Shown piece after piece: positions 17,190 to 25,902 of a stretch of 49,582 bases of DNA. Position 1 is the stretch's first letter; every line of letters begins with the position of its first letter. The stretch spans positions 1 to 49,582 of the forward strand of contig DATKXO010000288.1 in NCBI GenBank assembly GCA_035528995.1, read 5' to 3'. The notes beneath the pieces are model-generated. The model searched no databases. It was not told where the DNA came from and worked only from the letters and a program-made list of their open reading frames with translations. The DNA is from DATKXO01 sp035528995 (GTDB lineage Bacteria > Planctomycetota > Phycisphaerae > UBA1845). The translations under genes were made by a program, and so were the position numbers.

Positions 17190-19036
17190 CCAGGTGGCTC
17201 TCGTCTGGTGAGTTCGTCCGCCGGGTTTCGATCCCCGTCAGTAAGCCGGGGGTCGGAACGTGGCTGTTCGTTGGCCCGGTGTGGCGCATGGGCCGAAACC
17301 GGCTTGACCCGTCGCCCGCAATCATGGCTCGGATTGGCACCGTCAGCCGGTGACGAGCTGCCGAGCGCCGACGCCAGGCGGTCACCGATCTCGTTCGGCC
17401 TGGGCACCACCGGCCCCTCCGCCAACATCTTGTCGTCCTCGTAGGCCGACGTTCCCGGCTGCAGGATGTGCAGCGCGATGGCCGGCTCCATGGCTTTGAG
17501 CACCGGCTTGGGGTAGACGCCGATGAACAGGCAGACCAGCGCGATGGGGGCCAGAATGCCGATCTCCCGCCGGGTCAGATCGGGTGTCAGGCCGGTGGAG
17601 GTGTCGGGCGTGTGCGGCGGCTCCTTGACCGGGCCGAAGAGCACCCGCTGGCACATCCACAGCATGTACAGAGCCCCCAGGATGATCCCCAGGGCCGCCG
17701 GAATGACGTAACCGTAGTGCAGCGGACCGCCCGGCATGCCGTCCGTTGTCGTGGGTGACGTGGCGGTCCCCAGCAGGACCAGGAACTCGCCAATGAACCC
17801 GTTGAGCCCGGGCAGGCCGATGCTGCTCAGCGTGAAGAAGACCAGGAAGAAGGCCATCCAGGGCATGGGGCGGCCCAGGCCGCCGATCTGACTGATGTCT
17901 CGCGTGTGGTAGCGCTCGTAGATCATGCCCACGACAAGGAACAACGCCCCGGTGCTCAGTCCATGGTTGACCATGTAGAGCAGCGCGCCGCTGACGCCGG
18001 CCATCTTCAGGCTGAACAGGCCCAGCATGCAGAATCCCAGGTGCGATACCGACGAATACGCCACCAGCTTCTTGACGTCGTCCTGCACCCAGGCCGCCAG
18101 GGCGCCGTAGATGATGCCGATCACGGCCAACGTAGCCATGAACGGCGCGAAGGTCACGGCCGCGTCGGGCAGCATGGGGATGCTCAGCCGCGTAAAGGCG
18201 TACGTGCCCAGCTTGAGCAGCACGCCCGCCAGGATGACGCTGCCAGCCGTCGGCGCCTCGGTGTGGGCCAGCGGGAGCCAGGTGTGGACCGGGAAGAGCG
18301 GCACCTTGATCGCGAAGCCCGCGGCGAACGCGGCGAAGAGCCACCACTGCACGTTGGCCGGGATCGCTCCGCTCTTGCCCATAGAGGTGAGCGTGGGGAT
18401 GTCGAAGGTGAACCGTTCGAGCCCGCCGTGAGCGTAGCCGAAGTAGGCCAGGTACAGCACGCCGGCGAAGGTGAGCACGCTGCCGGCCAGCGTGAAGATG
18501 AAGAACTTGTTGGCCGCCTGTCGCCGCAAGGGGCCGCCCCATATCCCGATGATGAAATACAGTGGGATCAGGGTGAACTCGAAGAAGATGTAGAACAGCA
18601 GCAGGTCCAGGGAACAGAAGACGCCCAGCATGCCCGTCTGGAGCACCAGCATCAGGGCGTAGTACTCACGCAGGCGGGTACGGATACCGGTGAAGCTGCC
18701 CCAGATGGCCAACGGCGTCAGGAACGCCGTCAAAACCAGCAGCCAGAGACTGACCCCGTCGATGCCGACGTGATAGCGCAGGTCGACCGGAGCGGTCTCA
18801 TCGGCCGATCCGGTGAGCCAGGCATGGCTGACTTCCAGGCAGTAGGTACCGTCATCCGCTCCGCCGGAAGCGCCGTAGAACAGAGCCAGAGCCACCAGCG
18901 TCAGCAGGGCGGTCACCACACTGCTGATCAGGGCCCGGTCACGGGTTGCCCGGTCGTCGCGCGGGTCGCCACCCGCCAGCCAGGCCGCACCGGCCAGCGG
19001 GGAGAAGATCACAAGTGTCAGAATCCAGGATTCCAA
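17186..19036 (-). CDS. nuoM: NADH-quinone oxidoreductase subunit M, with long hydrophilic tail
   Basis: Antiporter-like proton-pumping subunit of complex I. The start is a TTG at 19036 with AAAGGA upstream, giving 616 residues. The channel Glu lies in FYIFFEFTLIPLYFIIG and the Lys in ANKFFIFTLAGS; WVQDDVKKLVAYSSVSHLGF carries the central Lys. Typical NuoM is about 500 residues; here about 100 residues follow the last membrane segment (QPGTSAYEDDKMLAEGP onward), including a Ser/Pro/Arg-rich stretch ending RREPPG. The tail has no recognised domain and may be poorly conserved. It overlaps nuoN by 4 bp. Confidence 0.95.
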   Translation of the reverse strand: MESWILTLVIFSPLAGAAWLAGGDPRDDRATRDRALISSVVTALLTLVALALFYGASGGADDGTYCLEVSHAWLTGSADETAPVDLRYHVGIDGVSLWLLVLTAFLTPLAIWGSFTGIRTRLREYYALMLVLQTGMLGVFCSLDLLLFYIFFEFTLIPLYFIIGIWGGPLRRQAANKFFIFTLAGSVLTFAGVLYLAYFGYAHGGLERFTFDIPTLTSMGKSGAIPANVQWWLFAAFAAGFAIKVPLFPVHTWLPLAHTEAPTAGSVILAGVLLKLGTYAFTRLSIPMLPDAAVTFAPFMATLAVIGIIYGALAAWVQDDVKKLVAYSSVSHLGFCMLGLFSLKMAGVSGALLYMVNHGLSTGALFLVVGMIYERYHTRDISQIGGLGRPMPWMAFFLVFFTLSSIGLPGLNGFIGEFLVLLGTATSPTTTDGMPGGPLHYGYVIPAALGIILGALYMLWMCQRVLFGPVKEPPHTPDTSTGLTPDLTRREIGILAPIALVCLFIGVYPKPVLKAMEPAIALHILQPGTSAYEDDKMLAEGPVVPRPNEIGDRLASALGSSSPADGANPSHDCGRRVKPVSAHAPHRANEQPRSDPRLTDGDRNPADELTRREPPG

Positions 19037-19072
19037 CGTTGTTTGCGTCCTTTGTCGGTCGCCCTCCGAGCG

Positions 19073-21136
19073 TTACCATCCGCTCAGCAAAACGACCAGT
19101 ACGATAATCGCCAATCCTGTGGCCATGGTCACGCCGTAGCCCTGCATGGCTCCGCTCTGCAGACCGCGCAGCGCGTAAGCCAGCGCCCGCGGCACGGCCG
19201 TCACCAGCCAGATCAGTCCGTCCACCACGTATTCGTCAATGCCGAAGCACAGCCGGCCGCTACCGCGCAGTGGCTGAACGACGCCGGCATCGTAGATCTC
19301 GTCTACATAGTACTTGTGGAACAGCAGGCGGTAGGCTCGTGGCCAGATCGCCGTCACCATCGAAGGCAACCCCGGCCAGATGACATATGCCAGGTAGGCC
19401 AGGCCCAGCGCCAGGATCACGATCAACCCCGAAGCTGCCATCAGGCCGTAGTTGTGTCCCTCGGCGGCATGGGTCGCGACATCGGCGCCACCCGGGCCCA
19501 GTGCGGCCGCGTGCAGCAGCGTCTCGTGAACGGGAATGGTGTGATGCGCTTGGGCGGCCGCAAGGGCAAACGGCTCCGTCACCGGCTCGATGAACCCGCC
19601 GACGTGAATGTAGCCGGCCAGAACGGCTCCTGCCGCCAGCACGCCCAGTGGCACCAGGATCCACCTGCCCGACTCGTGAGCGTGGACGCCCTCGGGCACT
19701 CGTTCGAGGCCCCAGAACGCCCGGAAGATCATGCGTCCGGTGTAGAACGCCGTCAGCGCGGCCGTGACCAGCCCGATCAGCCCCAGCCACACGTTCGACT
19801 GGAACGCGTGATGGATGATCTCGTCCTTGCTCCAGAACCCCGAAAACAGCGGGAAGCCGGCCAGGGCCAGCGCGCCGATCACGCAGAACCGACAGGTCCA
19901 CGGCATGATCCGGCGAAGCCCGCCGAAATGCCGCAGGTCGATGATGCCGCCCATGGCGTGCATCACGCTGCCGGCGGAAAGGAACAGCAGGGCCTTGAAG
20001 AACGCGTGTGTGAACAGATGGAAGATCGCCGACCCGGCGGCGTAGACGCCCAGCCCCAGGAACATGTAGCCGAGCTGACTCACCGTCGAGTAGGCCAGGA
20101 TGCGCTTCATGTCGTGCTGCGTCAGGGCGATCGTGGCGGCGTACAGAGCCGTCACCGCACCGACCAGGGCAACGACCGTCATGACCGCCGGCGAGGCCGT
20201 GAAGATCACCCCGCACCGGGCCACCATGTAGACGCCGGCCGTCACCATCGTCGCGGCATGGATCAGGGCCGATACCGGGGACGGGCCTTCCATGGCGTCC
20301 GGCAGCCACACGTACAGCGGTAACTGGGCGCTCTTGCCGATCGCCCCGCAGAACAACAGCAGGGCGATGATGGCCACCCGGTTCTGGATGCCTTGCATGA
20401 CCCCCACCGCGGTGGCCAGATCGGTGTTCAGGGCGGCCGCCACGGCGCCGACGTCCCCGTGGCCGTGATTGGCCATCGCCGCCTGCACCGCGCCGAACAC
20501 GGTTTCGTAATCCAGGTGCCCGATGGTGAGGTAGATCAGCAGGATGCCCAGCCCGAAGCCGAAGTCGCCGATGCGGTTGACCAGGAAGGCCTTCTTGGCC
20601 GCCGCGGCCGCCGCCGGGCGCTGGTAATAGAACCCGATCAGCAGATAGCTGCACAGGCCGACCAGCTCCCAACCCAGGTACAACAGCAGGAAGTTGCCGG
20701 CCAGGACCAGGGCGCACATCGAGAAGACAAACAGCGCCAGGAAGGCAAAGAACCGCTCGTAGCCGCGAGCCGGCTGGCCGTGCTCGCGCATGTAGTCGCG
20801 GGAGTAGATGATCACCAGCAGCGAGACGAACGTCACCGTGACCAGCATGACGGCCGTCAGGGCATCGACCAGCACCTCGACGTTGAACCAGGCCGACGGA
20901 GCCCCGGTGACGAACCACTGGTAGAGCACGACGTGAGCGGTTTCCGCGCCGCCCGCCGCGCGAACCATGTGGAGGATCACGAATGAGGCGATCACGCCGA
21001 TGCCCACGCCGATGATGGCCGGTGCGTGGCTTCGCCCGCGAAGAACCGGCCGCCCCAGCGCACCGATCAGCCCCGCGCCCAACAGGGGGCATAACAGGAT
21101 GAGGATGCTGCAAGCTGCCACAGCGGTTTCAGACAT
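19073..21136 (-). CDS. nuoL: NADH-quinone oxidoreductase subunit L
   Basis: Largest antiporter-like subunit of complex I, carrying the long lateral helix at its C-terminus; 687 residues from the ATG at 21136. Proton-channel residues are visible: Glu in LLLYLGWELVGLCSYL, Lys in AAAKKAFLVNRIGD, and the Lys of LTQHDMKRILAYSTVSQLG. KSAQLPLYVWLPDAMEGP is the family hallmark. A His/Ala-rich loop lies before the lateral helix region (about 530-575). Spacing to nuoM is 36 bp and to nuoK 90 bp. Confidence 0.96.
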   Translation of the reverse strand: MSETAVAACSILILLCPLLGAGLIGALGRPVLRGRSHAPAIIGVGIGVIASFVILHMVRAAGGAETAHVVLYQWFVTGAPSAWFNVEVLVDALTAVMLVTVTFVSLLVIIYSRDYMREHGQPARGYERFFAFLALFVFSMCALVLAGNFLLLYLGWELVGLCSYLLIGFYYQRPAAAAAAKKAFLVNRIGDFGFGLGILLIYLTIGHLDYETVFGAVQAAMANHGHGDVGAVAAALNTDLATAVGVMQGIQNRVAIIALLLFCGAIGKSAQLPLYVWLPDAMEGPSPVSALIHAATMVTAGVYMVARCGVIFTASPAVMTVVALVGAVTALYAATIALTQHDMKRILAYSTVSQLGYMFLGLGVYAAGSAIFHLFTHAFFKALLFLSAGSVMHAMGGIIDLRHFGGLRRIMPWTCRFCVIGALALAGFPLFSGFWSKDEIIHHAFQSNVWLGLIGLVTAALTAFYTGRMIFRAFWGLERVPEGVHAHESGRWILVPLGVLAAGAVLAGYIHVGGFIEPVTEPFALAAAQAHHTIPVHETLLHAAALGPGGADVATHAAEGHNYGLMAASGLIVILALGLAYLAYVIWPGLPSMVTAIWPRAYRLLFHKYYVDEIYDAGVVQPLRGSGRLCFGIDEYVVDGLIWLVTAVPRALAYALRGLQSGAMQGYGVTMATGLAIIVLVVLLSGW

Positions 21137-21226
21137 CGCAATCGTTCAATCGTCAGCCGGCGGACCGCTTCGGCCGGCGTCTCTAGGACCGCGCCCGGTC
21201 GTGTCCCCTGGGCTGTCGGTCGTCTC

Positions 21227-21529
21227 CTACCCTTGCATGGTGGCCCAGGCGTCCGTGGCCACCGTCCCGCGCCGCCGGAACAGCAGCACGATCAGCCCCA
21301 GGGCCAATGCCGCCTCCACGGCCGCGATTACCAGCAGGAACAACGCGAACACCTGCCCGTCGAGCCGACCGTGGATCTGTCCCATGGCCACCAGATTGAG
21401 CAGTACGCCCTGAAACATGACCTCTGTGGAGAGGAACATGACGATCAGGTTGCGGCGGCTCAGGAAGCCCACCAGTCCCAGGGCAAACAGGGCCGCTCCA
21501 ACGATCACCAGTTGACTCTCAGCAGGCAT
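21227..21529 (-). CDS. nuoK: NADH-quinone oxidoreductase subunit K
   Basis: Small three-helix membrane subunit of complex I. The internal ATG (MPAESQLVIVG) gives exactly 100 residues, the usual family length; the longer open frame upstream is a shadow of nuoJ. The two conserved membrane Glu are present, in FLSTEVMFQGVLLNL and AAVEAALALGL. It begins 13 bp after the nuoJ stop. Confidence 0.94.
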   Translation of the reverse strand: MPAESQLVIVGAALFALGLVGFLSRRNLIVMFLSTEVMFQGVLLNLVAMGQIHGRLDGQVFALFLLVIAAVEAALALGLIVLLFRRRGTVATDAWATMQG

Positions 21530-21542
21530 CGCTATTCCCCGG

Positions 21543-22322
21543 TTAGAAGGGGGGCACCTCGCGTCCGATCTGCCCCAGGGGCTTCTCGTCCGCCATAACC
21601 TCCTCGGCCGGTATCCGTTTCCTGGCCATGGCGATCGCCCCGATGATGGCCACCAGCAGCAACAGGCCGGCGACCTCCAGCGTGATGACATAGTTGGTCA
21701 GCATGGCCTGTCCGATGGCCATGGTGTTCCCGATGGCCTGGGGCGTCGAAGCGTCCGTTTCCGTCGTGTCCGCCACGAGGCGGATCGGCCCATCGGCCGG
21801 CTGCAACGCACGGCTGGGCAGCTCGCCGGCTTGCCCGGCGACCGCCGCCATGGTGACGAAGCCGGCTAGCACGGCCAGGAACGGCTCGCGGGCCCGGGTG
21901 TCGTGCGGGGCGGCCCCACTCTGCTGGGCAAGCATGATCACGAACGCGTACGTCACCAGGATCGCCCCCGCGTAGACGAGGATCAACGCGACGGCCAGGA
22001 ACTCCGCCTGTTGCAACACCACCAGGAAAGCGACAGCCACCACCACAAGGACGAAATACAAGGCGCTGTAGACCGGTTTGGGGTGCGTCACGACTCGCCC
22101 GGCCGCCAGCAGCGCCACCACCGAAAAGACGTACGAGTATCCCGCATGCTCGGTCGGGGCCGTCTTGGCGATCAACATCACGACCAGCAACGCGACAGCG
22201 GCCAGACCCAGGATCGCGCCGGCGCCCCGGGTCGACCGCCCCGTTCGCGGCAGCGCGAAGTACACCCCCGCGCCGCCGATGGCGAAGATCGCGTATACCA
22301 GCAGTCCCACCGTGTCGGTCAA
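21543..22322 (-). CDS. nuoJ: NADH-quinone oxidoreductase subunit J
   Basis: Membrane subunit of complex I, 259 residues, somewhat longer than the Escherichia coli protein. The diagnostic segment EFLAVALILVYAGAILVTYAF is present, with the conserved Tyr-Ala-Gly-Ala. The longer N-terminus adds at least one hydrophobic segment, and a hydrophilic loop (about 175-195) separates the last helices. The start is a TTG at 22322 whose bases overlap the nuoI stop (TTGA), so translation is probably coupled. The C-terminal tail after the last helix is about 30 residues. Confidence 0.93.
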   Translation of the reverse strand: MTDTVGLLVYAIFAIGGAGVYFALPRTGRSTRGAGAILGLAAVALLVVMLIAKTAPTEHAGYSYVFSVVALLAAGRVVTHPKPVYSALYFVLVVVAVAFLVVLQQAEFLAVALILVYAGAILVTYAFVIMLAQQSGAAPHDTRAREPFLAVLAGFVTMAAVAGQAGELPSRALQPADGPIRLVADTTETDASTPQAIGNTMAIGQAMLTNYVITLEVAGLLLLVAIIGAIAMARKRIPAEEVMADEKPLGQIGREVPPF

Positions 22323-22942
22323 TGCTGCTCTCCCGTCGGGCGCCGGGGCTGGTGGTCCGGTGATCCGGTGCCCGCGTAGCCGGTGATCCGCGGGTTCTTT
22401 CGCGGTTTCACGTGGACCGTGTTGTCGAACACGTCCAGCAGCTTGTTCTTGTCGAAGACCATCTCGCTGCGCGAGTGACCCACCAGGTCATACTCGTAGG
22501 TCAGCTCGATGGCGTCAACCGGGCAGGCCTCCTCGCACATGCCGCAGTAGATGCAGCGCAGCTCGTCGATGTCGAACTTGACCGGGTACTTCTCGCGGTC
22601 CGGCCAGGGCGATTCGCCACCCTCGATGTGGATGCAGTGGGCCGGACAGGCCGTCTCGCACATGAAGCAGGCCACGCAGGCCACCCGACCGTCCGGATCG
22701 CGGTTCAGCCGATGGACCCCCCGATAGCGCGAGGCGTTGATCTGCGTGCCCGGGTCGGTCAGGTCCTCTTCCAGCCGCGGCTCGCGCTTCTGCTCGGGGT
22801 ACTGGATGGTGCGGCCGGTGCCGATCATGCGCCGGAAGGTGACGCTGAGCCCCTGGGCGATCTGCGGCAGATACAGGCGCTCGGTCATCGACAGGTCGCG
22901 CCGCATCTCGTCCACGATGATGATATCGTCATCGGCAATCAT
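22319..22942 (-). CDS. nuoI: NADH-quinone oxidoreductase subunit I (8Fe ferredoxin-like)
   Basis: Peripheral-arm subunit with two [4Fe-4S] clusters (N6a, N6b). 207 residues from the ATG at 22942. Both Cys motifs are intact: CVACFMCETACPAHC and CIYCGMCEEACPVDA. The N-terminal amphipathic region (LAQGLSVTFRRMIG) is typical. It overlaps both nuoH and nuoJ by 4 bp. Confidence 0.96.
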   Translation of the reverse strand: MIADDDIIIVDEMRRDLSMTERLYLPQIAQGLSVTFRRMIGTGRTIQYPEQKREPRLEEDLTDPGTQINASRYRGVHRLNRDPDGRVACVACFMCETACPAHCIHIEGGESPWPDREKYPVKFDIDELRCIYCGMCEEACPVDAIELTYEYDLVGHSRSEMVFDKNKLLDVFDNTVHVKPRKNPRITGYAGTGSPDHQPRRPTGEQH

Positions 22943-24219
22943 GCCGTTCGTCCCCGTGTCTGCGACATCCGTGCGGGCTTGGGCTTGGCCGGGTCCAGCA
23001 GGGAGATGGTCGGCAGGTTGTCCTGGCGTCCGGTGACCCGCCCACGACTCAGGGCCAGAACGACCAGGAGGACCAGCAGAACCGTCACGTTGCTCAGGAC
23101 GCCCCAGAAGACCTTGCCGATGACGCCCATGGCGGGCACGCGGAAGTAGACCATCAGGGCGGCCGCCGCGACCAACCCCATGGACAACGGCACCAGTGCC
23201 TTCCAGGCCAGTTGCATGAGCTGGTCAAACCGGAACCGCGGGATGGTCCAGCGGACCCACATGTAGATGAAGATGAATCCGATGACCTTCCCGCCCAGGA
23301 CCAGCATCTTGAACAGCATGGCCCAGATGGAAGTATCCTCCGGCTGCAGGCCGGGGATAAACGGCAGATGCCACCCGCCCAGGAACAGCACCGAAATGAA
23401 GGCGCTGTTGACGATCAGGTGCGTGTACTCCCCCAGGAAGAACATGGCGAACTTCATCGAGCCGTACTCGGTGTGGAAACCGCCGACCAGCTCCTGCTCG
23501 CACTCGGCCAGGTCGAACGGCGTGCGGTTGGTCTCCGCGAACTGGGCGATCAGCAGCACGACGAACGCCACCGGGTAGACCAGGATGTTCCAGCAGTTCC
23601 CCTCGCCGATCTGCGACAGCACGATCCCTTCCAGGCGCAACTGCCCGTCGCTCATCAACACGACGACCAGGATCGACAGCCCAAGCGGGATCTCGTAGCT
23701 GATCATCTGGGCGGCGGCACGTATGGCGCCGTAGAACGAGTACTTGTTGTTGCTGGCCCACCCGCCGAGCACGATGCCGTAGACCCCCATGGCGCTGATG
23801 CCCAGCATATACAACAGCCCGATGTCCGGGTTAGCCACCTGGCAATGCACGTCCACCACGCCGTCGCCGTCCAGGTCCACCACTCCGCCCCAGGGGATGA
23901 CCGCGAAACCGACGACGGCCACGATGAACATCAGTGCCGGCGCCAGCACGTACAGCGGCCGATCCACCCGTCCCGGGATGATATCTTCCTTGAACAGGAA
24001 CTTGAGCCCGTCGGCCATCGGCTGACCGAGGCCCCAGAAGGAGAAGTTGCGAAACAGCCCGAAGAACCCCACCCGGTTGGGCCCCGATCGCTCCTGAATC
24101 CAGGCCGATATCTTCCGCTCCGCCAGCGTGGAATACGCCACGACCAGAAGGATCGCGCCGATCAGCACGAGCATCAGCACGAAGCTGAAGACCAACTGGT
24201 TCGAGAGGAGCTCGATCAT
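22939..24219 (-). CDS. nuoH: NADH-quinone oxidoreductase subunit H
   Basis: Membrane subunit at the quinone-binding junction, 426 residues against about 325 in Escherichia coli. Diagnostic segments: ERSGPNRVGFFGL, LGLSILVVVLM region, and AETNRTPFDLAECEQELVGG followed by YGSMKFAMFFLGEY. The extra length comes from a loop with VDLDGDGVVDVHCQ (about 120-135), a loop near 290-305 and a basic C-terminal tail of about 35 residues. The Asp-rich DLDGDGVVD loop looks like a calcium-binding-type sequence, though that may be coincidence. The stop overlaps the nuoI start by 4 bp. Confidence 0.95.
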   Translation of the reverse strand: MIELLSNQLVFSFVLMLVLIGAILLVVAYSTLAERKISAWIQERSGPNRVGFFGLFRNFSFWGLGQPMADGLKFLFKEDIIPGRVDRPLYVLAPALMFIVAVVGFAVIPWGGVVDLDGDGVVDVHCQVANPDIGLLYMLGISAMGVYGIVLGGWASNNKYSFYGAIRAAAQMISYEIPLGLSILVVVLMSDGQLRLEGIVLSQIGEGNCWNILVYPVAFVVLLIAQFAETNRTPFDLAECEQELVGGFHTEYGSMKFAMFFLGEYTHLIVNSAFISVLFLGGWHLPFIPGLQPEDTSIWAMLFKMLVLGGKVIGFIFIYMWVRWTIPRFRFDQLMQLAWKALVPLSMGLVAAAALMVYFRVPAMGVIGKVFWGVLSNVTVLLVLLVVLALSRGRVTGRQDNLPTISLLDPAKPKPARMSQTRGRTA

Positions 24220-24246
24220 TGGGCGCCTCCTGCGCGCCGCGCGGCC

Positions 24247-25872
24247 TTAGTGTTGGTGCGCCGGTTTGGCCGGCGCGTCGGCCAGGTCGCCGAACGGCGA
24301 CATCGTGGCCGCCATCAGCTCCCGCACCCGGGCCGCGTTGTACACGCCCTCGTAGCCGGCCAGTTCGTACAGGTACTGCCCGTCCCTCCGGCACCCGTCG
24401 GGCGGACGGATGGCCGTCAGGAACGGCTGGATTCTGCCTTGCGCGTTGACGAAACAGCCGCCGCGCTCGACGAACGCGCATGACGGCAGCACGACGGCCG
24501 CATCGGCCGTCAGCTTGTTCTCGAAAGTGTCCTGCACGACAAGCAACTCGATCTTCCCGGCCGCTTTTGTCAGGTCCTTCGGTGCCCAATCCCTGTCGGG
24601 GTAGCCGCCGACGATCCAGGCCGCGGACACCTCGTCCTTGCCCGCTTTCTCGACGAACTCGTCAAACCCGATGGTCGGGCAACCCGAGGCGGTAATGACC
24701 ATCTCGACGCCGCGCCGATTCGGGCACTTTTCGTTTCGGATGCTGAACTTGACGTCTTTGCCGGCCGCACTGATCGGGAAAGCCTGGTCCTCGCCCGACA
24801 CCGGCACGTGCCCCACGAGCGGCGTGACCTCCGGCGCGATCTTCTGCATGAACGAGATCAGCAGCCAGGCCTCCTCGCAGCTCATCATCGGCGACAGCAC
24901 GCAGAAGACGCCCGCCGAGCCCTTCCGCGCCACGTGCTGCTCGAAGCGATAGCTGACGATCCCGCCCAGGTCCTCCCACAGCGGCGCGCTCACGTCGGCC
25001 CCGCGGCGGACCTTCGCCGTCGTCAGCCGGTCCGCGTCGTGGACGTACTTCCACCCGAATCGTCCCTCGTCGCACATCCACCAGTCGTTCACGCCCGGGT
25101 TGTAGCGCGGCTTGAGCCGATAGACGATGTTGTCGTTGGTATCGATGCGGATGGCGCATCCGGTGCTGCACCCGGGGCAGATCGACGGGGCCGACTGCAG
25201 GAACCACACCCGCTGCTTGAACAGGAAATCCTTGTCCAGCAGGGCGCCAACCGGGCAGATGTCCACCACGTTGCCCTGCAACGCGTTGTCCAGGGGAATG
25301 CCGGGGAAGACGTCGATCTCGCTTCGGTTGCCGCGGTTGGTGATGCAAAGCTCGCCCGTGCCGGCCACTTCCTTGGTGAAACGCACACAGCGGCTGCACA
25401 TCACGCAGCGGTCGCTGTACAGCAGCGTCTTGGGGCCGACGTCCTTCTTGGGGTTGACCAGCTTCTGGTCCACCATCCGGGAGATCGGCTCGCCGAATTT
25501 GTAGCTGTAATCCTGCAGATAGCACTCGCCGGCCTGGTCGCACACCGGGCAGTCCAGCGGGTGGTTCAGCAGGAAATACTCCATGCAGTGATCGCGGGCG
25601 GCCCGCACCGTCTCCGAGTCGAATCGAACCACCATCCCGTCCCGAACCGGAGTCTGGCACGCGGGGAACAGCTTCGGCGCCCAGCCCATCTCCCCGGTCT
25701 TGGGGTGGGGCATCTGCATTTCCATCAGGCACAGTCGGCACGAGGCCACCACGCTGAGCCCCGGGTGGTAGCAGTAGTGGGGGATGTCCCAACCGGCCTC
25801 CAGCGCAGCCTGGAGGACGTTGGTCCCGCTACGGCACTCGACTTCCTTGCCGTCTATCGTGATCTTTGGCAT
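24247..25872 (-). CDS. nuoG: NADH-quinone oxidoreductase subunit G (short form)
   Basis: Iron-sulfur subunit that relays electrons from NuoEF. 541 residues, shorter than the roughly 900-residue enterobacterial type, with the molybdopterin-like C-terminal half reduced. A [2Fe-2S] ferredoxin domain comes first (CRSGTNVLQ, HYCYHPGL, CRLC). The His-Cys [4Fe-4S] motif HPLDCPVCDQAGEC follows, then CVMCSRCVRF with CPVGAL, and the Mo/W-bis-PGD-type Fe-S region CPGCSTGCAIR. The C-terminal part ends with a His-containing tail. Spacing to nuoF is 30 bp and to nuoH 27 bp. Confidence 0.94.
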   Translation of the reverse strand: MPKITIDGKEVECRSGTNVLQAALEAGWDIPHYCYHPGLSVVASCRLCLMEMQMPHPKTGEMGWAPKLFPACQTPVRDGMVVRFDSETVRAARDHCMEYFLLNHPLDCPVCDQAGECYLQDYSYKFGEPISRMVDQKLVNPKKDVGPKTLLYSDRCVMCSRCVRFTKEVAGTGELCITNRGNRSEIDVFPGIPLDNALQGNVVDICPVGALLDKDFLFKQRVWFLQSAPSICPGCSTGCAIRIDTNDNIVYRLKPRYNPGVNDWWMCDEGRFGWKYVHDADRLTTAKVRRGADVSAPLWEDLGGIVSYRFEQHVARKGSAGVFCVLSPMMSCEEAWLLISFMQKIAPEVTPLVGHVPVSGEDQAFPISAAGKDVKFSIRNEKCPNRRGVEMVITASGCPTIGFDEFVEKAGKDEVSAAWIVGGYPDRDWAPKDLTKAAGKIELLVVQDTFENKLTADAAVVLPSCAFVERGGCFVNAQGRIQPFLTAIRPPDGCRRDGQYLYELAGYEGVYNAARVRELMAATMSPFGDLADAPAKPAHQH

Positions 25873-25902
25873 AGCTCGCCCGGCAAAACCGCGCTCTGCC
25901 GG

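Noticed and set aside
17906..20323. An 805-residue open frame on the plus strand opposite nuoM and nuoL
   Set aside because: It is antisense to two certain genes; its protein is Gln/His/Arg/Asp-rich low-complexity, the usual mirror of GC-rich membrane-protein codons.
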